Of a DNA stretch of 53,622 bases, positions 15,563 to 24,219 are shown one piece after another. Both the position numbers and the translations under genes were made by a program. The stretch's first letter is position 1; every line of letters begins with the position of its first letter. The DNA comes from Oscillospiraceae bacterium (GTDB lineage Bacteria; Bacillota; Clostridia; Oscillospirales; Ruminococcaceae). The notes under the pieces were generated by a model that saw only the letters and a list, made by a program, of their open reading frames with translations, had not been told where the DNA came from and searched no databases. The DNA is taken from assembly GCA_017847875.1 (NCBI GenBank), contig JAGASN010000012.1, positions 1 to 53,622 of the forward strand. Reading direction: 5' to 3'.

Positions 15563-17372
15563 ACTCCGAAACTATAAAGCCGCTTCTTCGCCGATGGAAA
15601 CGCTTTTCCGCCTTTTTAAATATTTCCGCCACTGCACCCCAATTCTTGTTGCCGCGGTGATTTCAATTGCGGTATATGCCGCCGCAACCATTGGCGCTTC
15701 CTACTGCATGAAGCCTCTTGTAAATATCCTTAAGGAAACCGGAATTGCTCCGGACGAGATTTTTGCAAAATATATCGCCCTTCTTGCGGGTCTTGCTTTT
15801 CTCTATGTTCTTTCCGCTGTAACGAACTATCTTCTGAACCGCCTTATGCTGGAATGCAGCACCGTTATAATGCGCGAACTTCGTTCCGAGCTCTTTGCAA
15901 AAATGCAAAAACTTCCGATAAGTTATTTTGATAACAACACCCACGGAAGCCTTATGAGCTATTTTACAAACGATATCGAGGCGACCAACGAACTTTTGCA
16001 GCACAGCATAACCCAGCTTATGATTTCGGTAATGTCACTTACCGGAACTATCGGAATGATGCTTGCTCTTTCAATGCGTCTTTTCTCAATAATGGTCGTT
16101 CTTGCGGCAATTGTTGTAATAATTGTACGCATAACCACAAAGATAAGCAGCAAAAGCTACCGCGAACAGCAAAAACACGCCGCTTCCGTAAACGGCTATA
16201 TTGAAGAAATGATTTCCGGCCAGAGAGATATCAAAGTTTTCACCCATGAAAAAGAAGTTATGAAAAACTTTGAACCGATAAACGAAAAACTCCGGAAATC
16301 TTCAACAACCGCAACAATCGCAACTTCCGTTGTTGGCCCGCTTCTCAACAACCTTTCCCATATGTTCTATGCGCTTACCTGCGCCATCGGCGTTCTCTGG
16401 CTTACGGGAGAACAGGTCGGCGGAATTCTTATTGCGTTTCTCCAATATATCAGAACTTTTGCGGATAGGGTAAGCCAGATTTCCGAACAGTTCAACTCAA
16501 TAATGCTTGCTCTTGCTGGTGCGGAAAGAATTTTTGAAGTTCTCGATAAAAAACCGGAAGTTGATGAAGGAAAAGTTACCCTTGAAAAAGTTGAAAACGA
16601 TTATAACTGGGTCCTTCCGGACGGAAAAAGGGTTCCCCTTCGGGGTGACGTTCGCTTCAACAACGTGGATTTTGCTTATGTTGAAGGAAAACCGGTTCTG
16701 AAAGACCTTTCGCTTTTCGCAAAACCCGGCCAGAAAATCGCTTTCGTCGGTTCAACCGGCGCCGGAAAAACCACCATTACAAACCTCATCAACCGTTTTT
16801 ATGATATCCAGGGCGGAGAAATAATCTATGACGGAATAAACGTAAAGGATATCAGAAAAGATGATCTTCGCCGCTCTCTCGGAATTGTTCTTCAGGATAC
16901 CCACCTTTTCACCGGAACCGTTATGGAAAACATTCGTTACGGAAGACTTGATGCAACAGATGAGGATTGCATAAAAGCCGCGAAAATCGCAAACGCCCAT
17001 TATTTCATAAGCCACCTTCCGCAGGGTTATGACACAATGCTTCATTCCGACGGCGCAAATCTTTCCCAGGGACAGCGTCAGCTTCTTGCAATCGCCAGAG
17101 CGGCTGTTTCGGAAGCGCCGGTCATGATCCTTGACGAAGCAACCTCTTCCGTCGATACCAGAACGGAAAAACTTATCGAAAAAGGTCTTGACGGACTTAT
17201 GAAAGGCAGAACGGTTTTCATAATTGCTCACCGCCTTTCAACGGTCCGCAACTCCAACGCAATCCTTGTTCTTGAACAGGGAAAAGTTGTTGAACGCGGC
17301 GACCACGATGACCTTCTTGAACAAAAAGGAAAATATTATCAGCTCTATACAAATATGATAGAACTTTCATAA
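15549..17372 (+). CDS. ABC exporter half-transporter, catalytically complete
   Basis: 607 residues with an N-terminal six-helix domain and a C-terminal ATPase. Walker A GSTGAGKTT is near residue 400, the signature is LSQGQ, and Walker B is VMILDEATSSVD with the catalytic Glu intact. The H-loop is in IIAHRLSTV. It has a 40-residue insertion between the transmembrane and ATPase domains (NDYNWVLPDGKRVPLRGDV), typical of the long partner in heterodimers. It overlaps the preceding gene by 14 bases. Together they form one asymmetric exporter in the cytoplasmic membrane. Confidence 0.9.
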   Translation: MPRVELRNYKAASSPMETLFRLFKYFRHCTPILVAAVISIAVYAAATIGASYCMKPLVNILKETGIAPDEIFAKYIALLAGLAFLYVLSAVTNYLLNRLMLECSTVIMRELRSELFAKMQKLPISYFDNNTHGSLMSYFTNDIEATNELLQHSITQLMISVMSLTGTIGMMLALSMRLFSIMVVLAAIVVIIVRITTKISSKSYREQQKHAASVNGYIEEMISGQRDIKVFTHEKEVMKNFEPINEKLRKSSTTATIATSVVGPLLNNLSHMFYALTCAIGVLWLTGEQVGGILIAFLQYIRTFADRVSQISEQFNSIMLALAGAERIFEVLDKKPEVDEGKVTLEKVENDYNWVLPDGKRVPLRGDVRFNNVDFAYVEGKPVLKDLSLFAKPGQKIAFVGSTGAGKTTITNLINRFYDIQGGEIIYDGINVKDIRKDDLRRSLGIVLQDTHLFTGTVMENIRYGRLDATDEDCIKAAKIANAHYFISHLPQGYDTMLHSDGANLSQGQRQLLAIARAAVSEAPVMILDEATSSVDTRTEKLIEKGLDGLMKGRTVFIIAHRLSTVRNSNAILVLEQGKVVERGDHDDLLEQKGKYYQLYTNMIELS

Positions 17373-17409
17373 AAAAAGCGAGGCGGACAAAATCTGCCTC
17401 GCTTTTTTA
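17371..17409 (+). terminator. terminator of the ABC exporter operon
   Basis: GCGAGGC (17378-17384) pairs with GCCTCGC (17396-17402). A7 before, T6 after; the stop codon TAA sits at its left edge. Confidence 0.9.
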
Positions 17410-17419
17410 AATTAAAGTA

Positions 17420-17448
17420 TTGAAATATAAGATAAAAAATCATATAAT
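17420..17448 (+). promoter_or_regulatory. promoter of the SPFH-domain gene
   Basis: TTGAAA (17420-17425), 17-bp spacer, TATAAT (17443-17448). Strong consensus. Confidence 0.8.
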
Positions 17449-17485
17449 AAAAGCGTAATATTATATGCGAAGGAGATGTTTTTCT

Positions 17486-18814
17486 ATGGGACTTATAAAA
17501 GCAATAGGCGGAGCAGTAGGCGGAGTATTGGCAGATCAGTGGAAAGAGTATTTTTACTGTGAGGCAATTCCTGCAGACGTGCTTGCGACAAAAGGTGAAA
17601 AAAGAACAAGCGGAAGAAGTTCCAACACCAAGGGCGAAGATAATATTATTTCCAACGGTTCGATAATCGCAGTAGCGGACGGCCAGTGCATGTGCATTGT
17701 TGAGCAGGGAAAAGTAGTTGATATCTGCGCAGAACCTGGTGAATATACATACGATATGTCCACCGAGCCTTCCATCTTCAGCGGAAAACTCGGAACAAGC
17801 ATAGTCGATTCTTTTAAGACTATCGGAAAACGTTTCACCTTCGGCGGAGATACCGCAAAGGACCAGAGAGTATATTACTTCAACACCAAGGAACTTGTTG
17901 GAAACAAATACGGAACTCCGAGCCCTGTACCGTTCAGAGTGGTTGATGAAAGAGCGGGAATCGATATCGATATCGCAATCCGCTGCTTCGGCGAATACAG
18001 CTACCGTCTTTCGGACCCGATACTTTTCTATACCAACGTATGCGGAAACGTAGCATATCAGTATAAGAGAAGCGAACTTGACAGCCAGCTCAAGAGCGAA
18101 CTTCTCACAGCGCTCCAGCCGGCATTTGCAAAGATTTCCGCAATGGGAATCCGCTATTCCGCACTTCCGGGCCACACCACGGAAATGGCGGATGCACTTA
18201 ACGAAGTTCTTTCGGAAAAATGGAGTGGACTTCGCGGAATTGAAATCGTATCCTTCGGCGTATCTTCCGTAAAAGCGGACGAAGAAGACGAAAAGATGAT
18301 CAAGGAAATGCAGCGCAATGCGGCATTTATGGATCCGACCAGAGCTGCAGCGCATATGGTAGGAGCACAGGCAGCGGCAATGCAGGCGGCAGCGGCAAAT
18401 GAAGGCGCAGGTCCCGCAATGGCATTCATGGGAATGGGCATGGCTCAGAACATGGGCGGAGTCAATGCAGCAAATCTTTATCAGATGGGTCAGCAGCAGG
18501 CAGCACAGCAGCCTCAGCCCGCACCTGCACCTGTTCAGGCAGCACCTGCAAACGGTTGGACCTGTTCCTGCGGAACCGTTAACACCGGAAAATTCTGTAC
18601 CAACTGCGGAAACGCAAAACCTGCTGACGGTTGGGTATGTTCCTGTGGCGCAGTCAATAAAGGAAAATTCTGTGCGGAATGCGGAGCAAAGAAACCCGCC
18701 GGAGTTCCCCAGTATAAATGTGACAAATGCGGTTGGGAACCGGAAGACCCCAAAAACCCGCCGAAATTCTGCCCCGAATGCGGCGATCCTTTCGGTGACG
18801 AAGACATTAAATAA
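17486..18814 (+). CDS. SPFH-domain protein with C-terminal zinc ribbons (YdjI-like)
   Basis: 442 residues. The N-terminal part (about 1-280) is an SPFH/band-7-like domain of the YdjI or 'virion core protein' type. A low-complexity Ala/Met/Gln/Pro linker follows (about 280-350). The C-terminus has three Cys4 zinc ribbons, two of the form CSCG..N.GKFC..CG and a rubredoxin-like CDKCGW...CPECG. In Bacillus, YdjI helps a PspA-type protein localise and protect membranes. The start at 17486 follows AAGGAG; an upstream in-frame ATG at 17465 overlaps that site. A small membrane protein follows 33 bp downstream. Confidence 0.82.
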   Translation: MGLIKAIGGAVGGVLADQWKEYFYCEAIPADVLATKGEKRTSGRSSNTKGEDNIISNGSIIAVADGQCMCIVEQGKVVDICAEPGEYTYDMSTEPSIFSGKLGTSIVDSFKTIGKRFTFGGDTAKDQRVYYFNTKELVGNKYGTPSPVPFRVVDERAGIDIDIAIRCFGEYSYRLSDPILFYTNVCGNVAYQYKRSELDSQLKSELLTALQPAFAKISAMGIRYSALPGHTTEMADALNEVLSEKWSGLRGIEIVSFGVSSVKADEEDEKMIKEMQRNAAFMDPTRAAAHMVGAQAAAMQAAAANEGAGPAMAFMGMGMAQNMGGVNAANLYQMGQQQAAQQPQPAPAPVQAAPANGWTCSCGTVNTGKFCTNCGNAKPADGWVCSCGAVNKGKFCAECGAKKPAGVPQYKCDKCGWEPEDPKNPPKFCPECGDPFGDEDIK

Positions 18815-18847
18815 TCATTGATACCACTTTTTTGAGGAGGCTATTTT

Positions 18848-19156
18848 ATGGAAAACAAAAACAAACTTCTTGCGGCAATCTCTTATGTATGGATTCTCTG
18901 CATCGTAACAATTCTTTGCGCAAAAGATGACGCATTCGCACGTTATCACGCAAACCAGGGACTTGTTCTTCTTATCGCGAATATCGCCGCGGCAATCGTT
19001 GGTTTTATCCTCGGATTCATTCCCGTTATCGGCGGAATCATCAGCTGGATCATCAGCATTGCTCTTTTGGTACTTATGGTTCTCGGAATCATCAACGCGG
19101 TTAAAGGCGAAATGAAACCCCTTCCTTTCATCGGCGGAATCGAAATTATAAAATAA
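18848..19156 (+). CDS. small membrane protein, DUF4870-like
   Basis: 102 residues with three hydrophobic segments. The motif FARYHANQGLVLL, between the first and second segments, is typical of DUF4870-type membrane proteins, as is the C-terminal NAVKGEMKPLPFIG. The function of the family is unknown. It has a strong GAGGAGG site before its ATG. It lies between the SPFH gene and a bidirectional terminator, so it is probably co-transcribed with the SPFH protein and may work with it at the membrane. Confidence 0.8.
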   Translation: MENKNKLLAAISYVWILCIVTILCAKDDAFARYHANQGLVLLIANIAAAIVGFILGFIPVIGGIISWIISIALLVLMVLGIINAVKGEMKPLPFIGGIEIIK

Positions 19157-19170
19157 TTACATAAAGATAA

Positions 19171-19201
19171 AAAAATCCTCCGCTCTGCGGAGGATTTTTT
19201 T
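19171..19201. terminator. bidirectional terminator
   Basis: ATCCTCCGC (19175-19183), loop TCT, GCGGAGGAT (19187-19195), with A and T tracts on both sides. It closes the SPFH operon and the convergent methyltransferase gene. Confidence 0.92.
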
Positions 19202-19781
19202 ATTTGAAATATTCTTTATCTTTAACAATAAAAATAGGGAAGGGCGGGTCGTTCGGTCTGTTCAGAAAATCGCATTTCATAACGTTATATTGTGCGCCGG
19301 GAAGGGATTTTACAAATTCAAGAATTGCGTCCCTTTCGGAATAACCATTGTTGCGTCCGTAATAAACGCAAAGGGAAAGAAGACCGCCGGGTTTTAAAAT
19401 TTCAAGAGATTTCTGGATTGCGGGAATGGAGGTTTCCGCCCTTGTAAAAACGTCGTGGCTTCCGCCGGGAAGCCAGCCGAAGTTGAAAACAATGCAGTCC
19501 GCGCTGTTAGACTCTGCAAATTTGTCGATATCGCTGTGGCTTGTGCAGATAACTTCGCTGATATCTGAAAATCCGTGTTTGGAAATATTGGCTTTCGTTG
19601 ATTCAACGGCTTCCGGCTGGATATCCATTGCAAGAACGTGTCCGTTTTCTCCGCAAAGTTTACAGAGATAAACGGAATCGTGTCCGTTTCCGGAAGTTGC
19701 GTCTATGCAGAAATCACCGGGTTTTATGTGCATTTTGAGAATCTTATGAACTATTCCAAGGGCGCTGTATTCGCTGAACAT
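19200..19781 (-). CDS. mnmM: SAM-dependent methyltransferase, MnmM/YtqB family
   Basis: 193 residues of the rRNA_methylase/YtqB fold. The SAM-binding motif I is CIDATSGNGHDSVYL near residues 26-40. The conserved FNFGWLPGG motif is present, and YYGRNNG follows later. Proteins of this family (MnmM) methylate the wobble 5-aminomethyl-2-thiouridine of certain tRNAs in bacteria that lack the MnmC methylase domain. The start at 19781 is chosen because GGAGGA lies just upstream; an in-frame ATG 33 bases earlier has no site. It has a clear TTGACA promoter. Confidence 0.82.
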   Translation of the reverse strand: MFSEYSALGIVHKILKMHIKPGDFCIDATSGNGHDSVYLCKLCGENGHVLAMDIQPEAVESTKANISKHGFSDISEVICTSHSDIDKFAESNSADCIVFNFGWLPGGSHDVFTRAETSIPAIQKSLEILKPGGLLSLCVYYGRNNGYSERDAILEFVKSLPGAQYNVMKCDFLNRPNDPPFPIFIVKDKEYFK

Positions 19782-19817
19782 AAAAATTCCTCCAAAAAAC
19801 AGAAAATTCTGCATATA

Positions 19818-19846
19818 ATCCTAATCCAAAACGGCGTATATGTCAA
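19818..19846 (-). promoter_or_regulatory. promoter of the MnmM-like gene
   Basis: Minus strand TTGACA (19846-19841), 17-bp spacer, TAGGAT (19823-19818). Confidence 0.75.
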
Positions 19847-19993
19847 GAAAATGCAAACTTTAAAATTATAAGTATTATATTTATAAATATATAAAACGAA
19901 TTATGATAAATATTTTGTCGGAATTTATGAATAAACGGTCAATTTTTATTTATAATTTTAAAAATAGTTTGCAATTTCTTTTATTTTATATTA

Positions 19994-19999
19994 TAATTG
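19994..19999 (+). promoter_or_regulatory. -10 box of the lipoprotein gene
   Basis: TATAAT at 19994-19999, about 33 bases before the start codon. The -35 is weak: TTGCAA at 19969-19974, with a 19-bp spacer. The whole interval 19850-20010 is very AT-rich. Confidence 0.5.
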
Positions 20000-20031
20000 C
20001 CGTTAGATATGCAGAAAGGATGTTTATCAAT

Positions 20032-20769
20032 ATGAAAAAGACAATTGCCGTAATTCTCGGCCTTATGCTTGTTTTGCTTTCCGTAACCGGTTGCGCAAGA
20101 CCCGATCCGAAATATGTAACCCCGGAAGAATTTGAAGTTCAGTTCTATCCCGTAAGCGACGAGGGTCAGACCTTTGCTTCCGGTCTTACCGCACTCCAGG
20201 TTGTTATGAACACCCCCAACGTTGAAATGGGAACCGGCGAAATTTCCGTAAAAAGAGTTTCCGACGGAAAAGAAATCCTCAAATATGACGCACGCATGGA
20301 CGGCGACCATATTTTCCTCAACAGCGGAGTAAATCCTCCCTATGCCCAGCTTATTATTATGCTTCCCGAAGGCGAAGTTTTTGAAATGGGCGAAACCTAT
20401 TCCGTAACCATGGATGAAAAATTTTTCTATGTAGATGATATCGACGGTTTTGTAGGCGATATCCTCGAAGGCGAATGGGAATTCACCATCGGAAACTATG
20501 GCTATGACGGCAACATTTCCGAAATGCCCATAACCTATCTTGTAGGCGATACCATCGAAATTCCCGTTGCAGTCGGTGATGAAGCAGCTACTGCTGTTCT
20601 TCTTTACGATAACGTAAGCGTTGTTTCTGCGGAACAGAGAGCGCTTAGCGAAAACGGAACTTTCAAACTTGATGCAGTCGGCGAAGGAAACGCCACAATT
20701 TCCGTAATGTTCCTTGATGAAAACGGAATGCATGTTGAAACTCTTGGTTTCACCATTACCGTAAAATAA
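20032..20769 (+). CDS. lipoprotein of unknown function
   Basis: 245 residues. A lipoprotein signal ends at lipobox VTGC with Cys21. The mature part looks all-beta: a central region (YAQLIIMLPEG..., WEFTIG) and a C-terminal bacterial Ig-like stretch rich in VAVGDEAATAVLLYDN and GEGNATISVMFLDENG. It is probably attached to the outer face of the membrane. No catalytic motif is seen. It stands alone between its own -10 box and a terminator. The far upstream in-frame ATG at 19903 is rejected because it precedes the promoter. Confidence 0.75.
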   Translation: MKKTIAVILGLMLVLLSVTGCARPDPKYVTPEEFEVQFYPVSDEGQTFASGLTALQVVMNTPNVEMGTGEISVKRVSDGKEILKYDARMDGDHIFLNSGVNPPYAQLIIMLPEGEVFEMGETYSVTMDEKFFYVDDIDGFVGDILEGEWEFTIGNYGYDGNISEMPITYLVGDTIEIPVAVGDEAATAVLLYDNVSVVSAEQRALSENGTFKLDAVGEGNATISVMFLDENGMHVETLGFTITVK

Positions 20770-20783
20770 TTAAAAAAACAGCG

Positions 20784-20813
20784 GAGCCGCACCTTGGTGC
20801 GGCTCATTTTTTA
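20784..20813 (+). terminator. terminator of the lipoprotein gene
   Basis: GAGCCGCAC (20784-20792), loop CTTG, GTGCGGCTC (20797-20805), then ATTTTTT. Confidence 0.9.
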
Positions 20814-20815
20814 TC

Positions 20816-20844
20816 TTGATATAATGTTCGTTTTGTTATATAAT
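20816..20844 (+). promoter_or_regulatory. promoter of the thyX operon
   Basis: TTGATA (20816-20821), 17-bp spacer, TATAAT (20839-20844). Confidence 0.82.
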
Positions 20845-20875
20845 AAAATATAAATATTTTCAAGGAGGCACCGTT

Positions 20876-21631
20876 ATGAAAGTCAATCTTCTTTGCCATA
20901 CTCCAAACCCCGAAAAAACAATTGCCGCCGCCGCAAGACTTTGTTACAGCAATTCCGGCGCGGATGAACTTTTTGACGGAATGACCGATGAAAAAGCTTC
21001 GAACTATGTTGCAATGCTGGAACGTCTCGGTCACGAAAGTCCCCTTGAACACGTAACTTTCACCTTCACTATCGAAGGAGTTTCCCGCGCTTTTCTTGCA
21101 CAGATAACCCGCCACAGAATTGCTTCTTTCAGCGTTCAGAGCCAGCGTTATGTCAACAAAGAAGGACATTTTGAATTTATCATTCCTCCGGCAATCGGTG
21201 AGAATGAAGAAGCTCTTGCGGAATATAATAAAATTATGGAAACCTGTGCGGAAAGTTATCATAAGCTTACCGAAATCCTTCAGAAAAAAGCCGCAGATGA
21301 ATTTATGGCGGAAGGAAAATCCGAAGAAGAAGCAATGAAACTTGCGGAGAAAAAAGCAATCGAAGATGCGCGCTTTGTTCTTCCCAATGCCTGCGACACA
21401 AAAATGATCGTCACAATGAATGTCCGCAGCCTTCATAACCTTTTCCGTCTTCGCTGCTGCAACCGTGCCCAGTGGGAAATCCGCGCAGTTGCGGACGAAA
21501 TGCTTCGCCTTTGCAGAGCGGAAGCACCTTCTCTCTTCGCCCATGCGGGTCCTTCCTGCGTTTCCGAAGGAAGATGCTCCGAAGGAAAAATGACCTGCGG
21601 AAAACCCAGAACCGAACTTATCGTAAAATAA
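20876..21631 (+). CDS. thyX: flavin-dependent thymidylate synthase
   Basis: 251 residues. It converts dUMP to dTMP using methylenetetrahydrofolate, with FAD and NADPH. The diagnostic ThyX motif RHRIASFSVQSQRY is at 79-92. Further conserved elements are HESPLEHVTF (53-62) and the C-terminal NVRSLHNLFRLR. It replaces the unrelated ThyA in many anaerobes. AAGGAGG precedes the ATG. The next gene follows after 10 bp, so they probably share a transcript. Confidence 0.95.
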   Translation: MKVNLLCHTPNPEKTIAAAARLCYSNSGADELFDGMTDEKASNYVAMLERLGHESPLEHVTFTFTIEGVSRAFLAQITRHRIASFSVQSQRYVNKEGHFEFIIPPAIGENEEALAEYNKIMETCAESYHKLTEILQKKAADEFMAEGKSEEEAMKLAEKKAIEDARFVLPNACDTKMIVTMNVRSLHNLFRLRCCNRAQWEIRAVADEMLRLCRAEAPSLFAHAGPSCVSEGRCSEGKMTCGKPRTELIVK

Positions 21632-21641
21632 GGAGAGAAAA

Positions 21642-22166
21642 ATGGTATATCTTTTTCTTGCAAACGGTTTTGAAGATATGGAAGCCGTTGTTCCTTTTGA
21701 CCTTATGAAAAGAGCCGGAATCGACGTTGCAACTGTCGGAGTCGGAGGGAAAAATATAAAAAGCGCCCACGGCCTTTCGGTAACTGCTGAAATTTCCGAA
21801 AACGAAGTGGATTTTGAAAAAGCGGAAGCTTTTGTTTTTCCCGGCGGATGGCCCGGCGCAAAAAACCTTAAAAATTCAGAAACCGTTAATAATGCCATAA
21901 CATTTGCACTTCATAATGATATCATCATCGGTGCAATCTGCGCTTCGCCCGGATACGTTCTTTCCGGAACAGGCGCTCTTTCCGGCAAAAAATATACCTG
22001 CTTCCCGGGTTTTGAAGTTCCCGAAGGCGAATACACCGCCGAAAAAGTTGAAATTGACGGAAAGCTTATTACCGCAAACGGTCCCGCTTCCGCAAAGGAT
22101 TTTGCGCTTGCTCTTGTTTCGGCAATAAACGGAAACCTTGAAGGAATCGAGGAATTTTCGGAATAA
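21642..22166 (+). CDS. DJ-1/PfpI family protein
   Basis: 174 residues of the class-I glutamine-amidotransferase-like DJ-1 fold. The nucleophile-elbow Cys is C100 in GAICASPGYVL, and the partnering Glu is E14 in FEDMEAV. Members act as deglycases, chaperones or redox sensors (YajL/ThiJ-like); which applies here cannot be told. AAGGAG lies just before the ATG. It is 10 bp after thyX, so it is probably co-transcribed. Confidence 0.88.
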   Translation: MVYLFLANGFEDMEAVVPFDLMKRAGIDVATVGVGGKNIKSAHGLSVTAEISENEVDFEKAEAFVFPGGWPGAKNLKNSETVNNAITFALHNDIIIGAICASPGYVLSGTGALSGKKYTCFPGFEVPEGEYTAEKVEIDGKLITANGPASAKDFALALVSAINGNLEGIEEFSE

Positions 22167-22172
22167 ACGTCG

Positions 22173-22197
22173 AAAACCCTGCGGCAAAGCCGCAGGG
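22173..22197 (-). terminator. terminator of the Cys-rich microprotein gene, minus strand
   Basis: CCCTGCGGC (22177-22185), loop of three, GCCGCAGGG (22189-22197). The T-tract (TTTTCG) is present only on the minus strand. On the plus strand the stem has no T run, so it is at best a weak stop for the thyX operon. Confidence 0.7.
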
Positions 22198-22223
22198 CAA
22201 AGGCTTATGGATTTTTCAGATTA

Positions 22224-22358
22224 TCAACCGCATCCGCATCCGCAATCGTTGTTGCATCCGCAGCCACAGCCGTTGTTGCCGTAACCGTTGTTTCCGCAGC
22301 AGCAGAAGAGAAGGATAAGGATGATGATCCACCAGCAGCAATTATTGTTTCCGAACAT
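22224..22358 (-). CDS. 44-residue Cys/Gly-rich membrane microprotein (HCB-like)
   Basis: Begins MFGNNNCCWW, continues with a hydrophobic IIILILLF segment and CCCGNN, and ends in a Gly/Cys/Asn tail with alternating CG pairs (12 Cys of 44). This matches the small high-cysteine proteins annotated in Clostridia as 'chorion class high-cysteine HCB protein'. The ATG at 22358 has GAGGTG upstream. The hydrophobic centre suggests membrane insertion; the Cys-rich tail could bind metal or crosslink, for instance in spore coats. It is antisense to nothing and has its own terminator. The function is unknown. Confidence 0.7.
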   Translation of the reverse strand: MFGNNNCCWWIIILILLFCCCGNNGYGNNGCGCGCNNDCGCGCG

Positions 22359-22484
22359 GAAATTTCACCTCGTAAGAAAAATTTATATCGGCGCCGTTTT
22401 CGGTCTTGCCGGTATGTTATATGATATGAAAACTTTCAGCCGTTGGTTACAAAAAGCAAACCGGCGGAATGATTGGAGGATTTT

Positions 22485-23885
22485 ATGAACAACAAAGAAT
22501 TTGAAGATTTTTTCAAAGATCTTGACCCAATGGAAGAACCTTTGAAAAAGCCTGTTCCGGAAGAGGAAGAAGATGATCTTGTCTTTTCTTCTTTTTTTGA
22601 AGACGCAACTTCTTCCGCAAAAAAAGAAGAAAAACCTTTGAAAAGCGAATTTGAATTTGAGGACGAAATGTTTGCCCCTCCGCCTCCGGATGAAGAGGAA
22701 GAGGTTGTTGTAAAAAAAGAACCGGTTTTTGAAGAACCGCCGATTCAGAAAAAAACTGAACCGGAAAAGAAAAAAACAACGGCAAAAACTTCTTCTGCGG
22801 AACAAAAAAGAAAAAAACGCCTTAACACAGCTTATAACTGGCTTCTTACAATAATATGGGTTTCCGCGGTGCTTGCGGTTTCTGTTTTCATTGCTTCCTT
22901 TGCGCTTTCAAGCATAAACGACCTTGTTGGTTTCAGTAAGGAAAGCCGCGAAGTTGAAATTACAATTCCGGAAGGCTACGGACTTTCACAGATTGCGGAA
23001 CTTCTTGAGGAAAAGGGAGTTATTGATGAACCTTTTACTTTTGAAGTTTACGCAAGGGTAAAGGATATGGATAAGAAACTTGCTCCGGGAACATATAAGC
23101 TCAATTCCAACCTCGGTTATGACCAGATTTTCCAGGCTCTGAAGACAAAAGAAGTTGCCAAAAATGTTGTAACGGTAAACTTCTATGAAGGAATGAAACT
23201 TACCGAAATTGCCAAACGACTTGAAGAAAACGGTGTTTGCGGTTATGATGAATTCCTTGAGGCCGCAAGAACCGAAAGTTTTGAATATGAATTCGAAAGC
23301 ATGATGGGAACAAGCGAGCTTATCTATTATAAATGGGAAGGATATCTGTTCCCGGATACCTATGAATTCTATACAAATTCCACCCCAAGAAGTGTTATCG
23401 CAAAATTTATCGATAACTTCAATAACAAAATAACCGGTGAATATTATGAACGTATGCAGGAACTCGGACTCAGTCTTGAAGAACTTGTGACCCTTGCTTC
23501 TGTTATCCAGTCCGAAGCGGCATATATGGAGGATATGGAAAAAGTTTCTTCCGCTTTCCATAACCGTCTTGCTCCCGGTTCCGGTCTTCCTTATCTCCAG
23601 TCCGACGTAACCTGGTTCTATTATGAACAGGAAATTGAACCGAATGTCGAAGACGAAGCCCTTTCCGATTCCTACCTCAGCGCATATTATACCTATCCGA
23701 ATTACAAAGTCGGTCTTCCTGTCGGACCTATCTGTAACCCTGGTATGAACGCAATAAAAGCCGCTCTTTATCCGGCGGATACAAATTATTATTACTTTGT
23801 AACGGATAAATACGGAAAATTCTATTACGGAAGCACCCAGGCGGAGCACGATTATAACGTTGCAATTGCGGATTCCGTTGAATAA
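22485..23885 (+). CDS. mltG: endolytic murein transglycosylase MltG
   Basis: 466 residues. It cleaves nascent peptidoglycan strands at the membrane and sets glycan length. There is an acidic, Lys/Glu/Pro-rich cytoplasmic N-terminus (1-110) and one transmembrane helix near 118-145. A LysM-like subdomain begins at EVEITIPEGYGLSQIAELL. The YceG catalytic domain carries the Glu of SVIQSEA and the conserved SDVTWFYY and PVGPICNPG motifs. The long acidic N-terminal extension is typical of Firmicutes MltG. The ATG at 22485 follows GGAGG. Confidence 0.92.
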   Translation: MNNKEFEDFFKDLDPMEEPLKKPVPEEEEDDLVFSSFFEDATSSAKKEEKPLKSEFEFEDEMFAPPPPDEEEEVVVKKEPVFEEPPIQKKTEPEKKKTTAKTSSAEQKRKKRLNTAYNWLLTIIWVSAVLAVSVFIASFALSSINDLVGFSKESREVEITIPEGYGLSQIAELLEEKGVIDEPFTFEVYARVKDMDKKLAPGTYKLNSNLGYDQIFQALKTKEVAKNVVTVNFYEGMKLTEIAKRLEENGVCGYDEFLEAARTESFEYEFESMMGTSELIYYKWEGYLFPDTYEFYTNSTPRSVIAKFIDNFNNKITGEYYERMQELGLSLEELVTLASVIQSEAAYMEDMEKVSSAFHNRLAPGSGLPYLQSDVTWFYYEQEIEPNVEDEALSDSYLSAYYTYPNYKVGLPVGPICNPGMNAIKAALYPADTNYYYFVTDKYGKFYYGSTQAEHDYNVAIADSVE

Positions 23886-23897
23886 AAACAAAAGTAA

Positions 23898-23931
23898 AAA
23901 TGCCCGTTTTTTCAAAACGGGCATTTTTTGT
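23898..23931 (+). terminator. terminator of mltG
   Basis: AAATGCCCGTTTT (23898-23910), loop TTC, AAAACGGGCATTT (23914-23926), T-rich tail. Confidence 0.92.
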
Positions 23932-23996
23932 TGCAGAAAAATACCGCTGTTCATATGATATAAGGAAAATTATCCGATGAACGGCGGTACTATACT

Positions 23997-24215
23997 ATGA
24001 AAGAATATTTTTTTCTGCTCAGCTCAATAACAAGCGCAATGAAAGGCGAGGATATACTCAGAAAAAACGGTTTTCGGGCAAGCGTTTTCCGCGATTCAAA
24101 AATCAATCCGTACGGTTGCGGATATGTTATAAAAGTTTTTGGGGAAAAGGAAAAAATAAGCCGGATTTTGCAAAAAGCAGGAATAAGGGTGAACGAAATA
24201 AGAGAAAGCCGGTGA
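23997..24215 (+). CDS. DUF3343 protein, putative Se/S carrier-like
   Basis: 72 residues. DUF3343 (PF11823) small proteins have an N-terminal FLLSSITSAMKGEDIL helix region and a conserved Cys in the motif YGCGYVIKV, here near residue 41. Comparative genomics links the family with selenium or sulfur metabolism. The four-base gap to a cysteine desulfurase gene supports a role in receiving or carrying S or Se. The RBS before the ATG at 23997 is weak (CGGCGG). It is short, but intact and clearly conserved in type. Confidence 0.82.
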   Translation: MKEYFFLLSSITSAMKGEDILRKNGFRASVFRDSKINPYGCGYVIKVFGEKEKISRILQKAGIRVNEIRESR

Positions 24216-24219
24216 AAAA

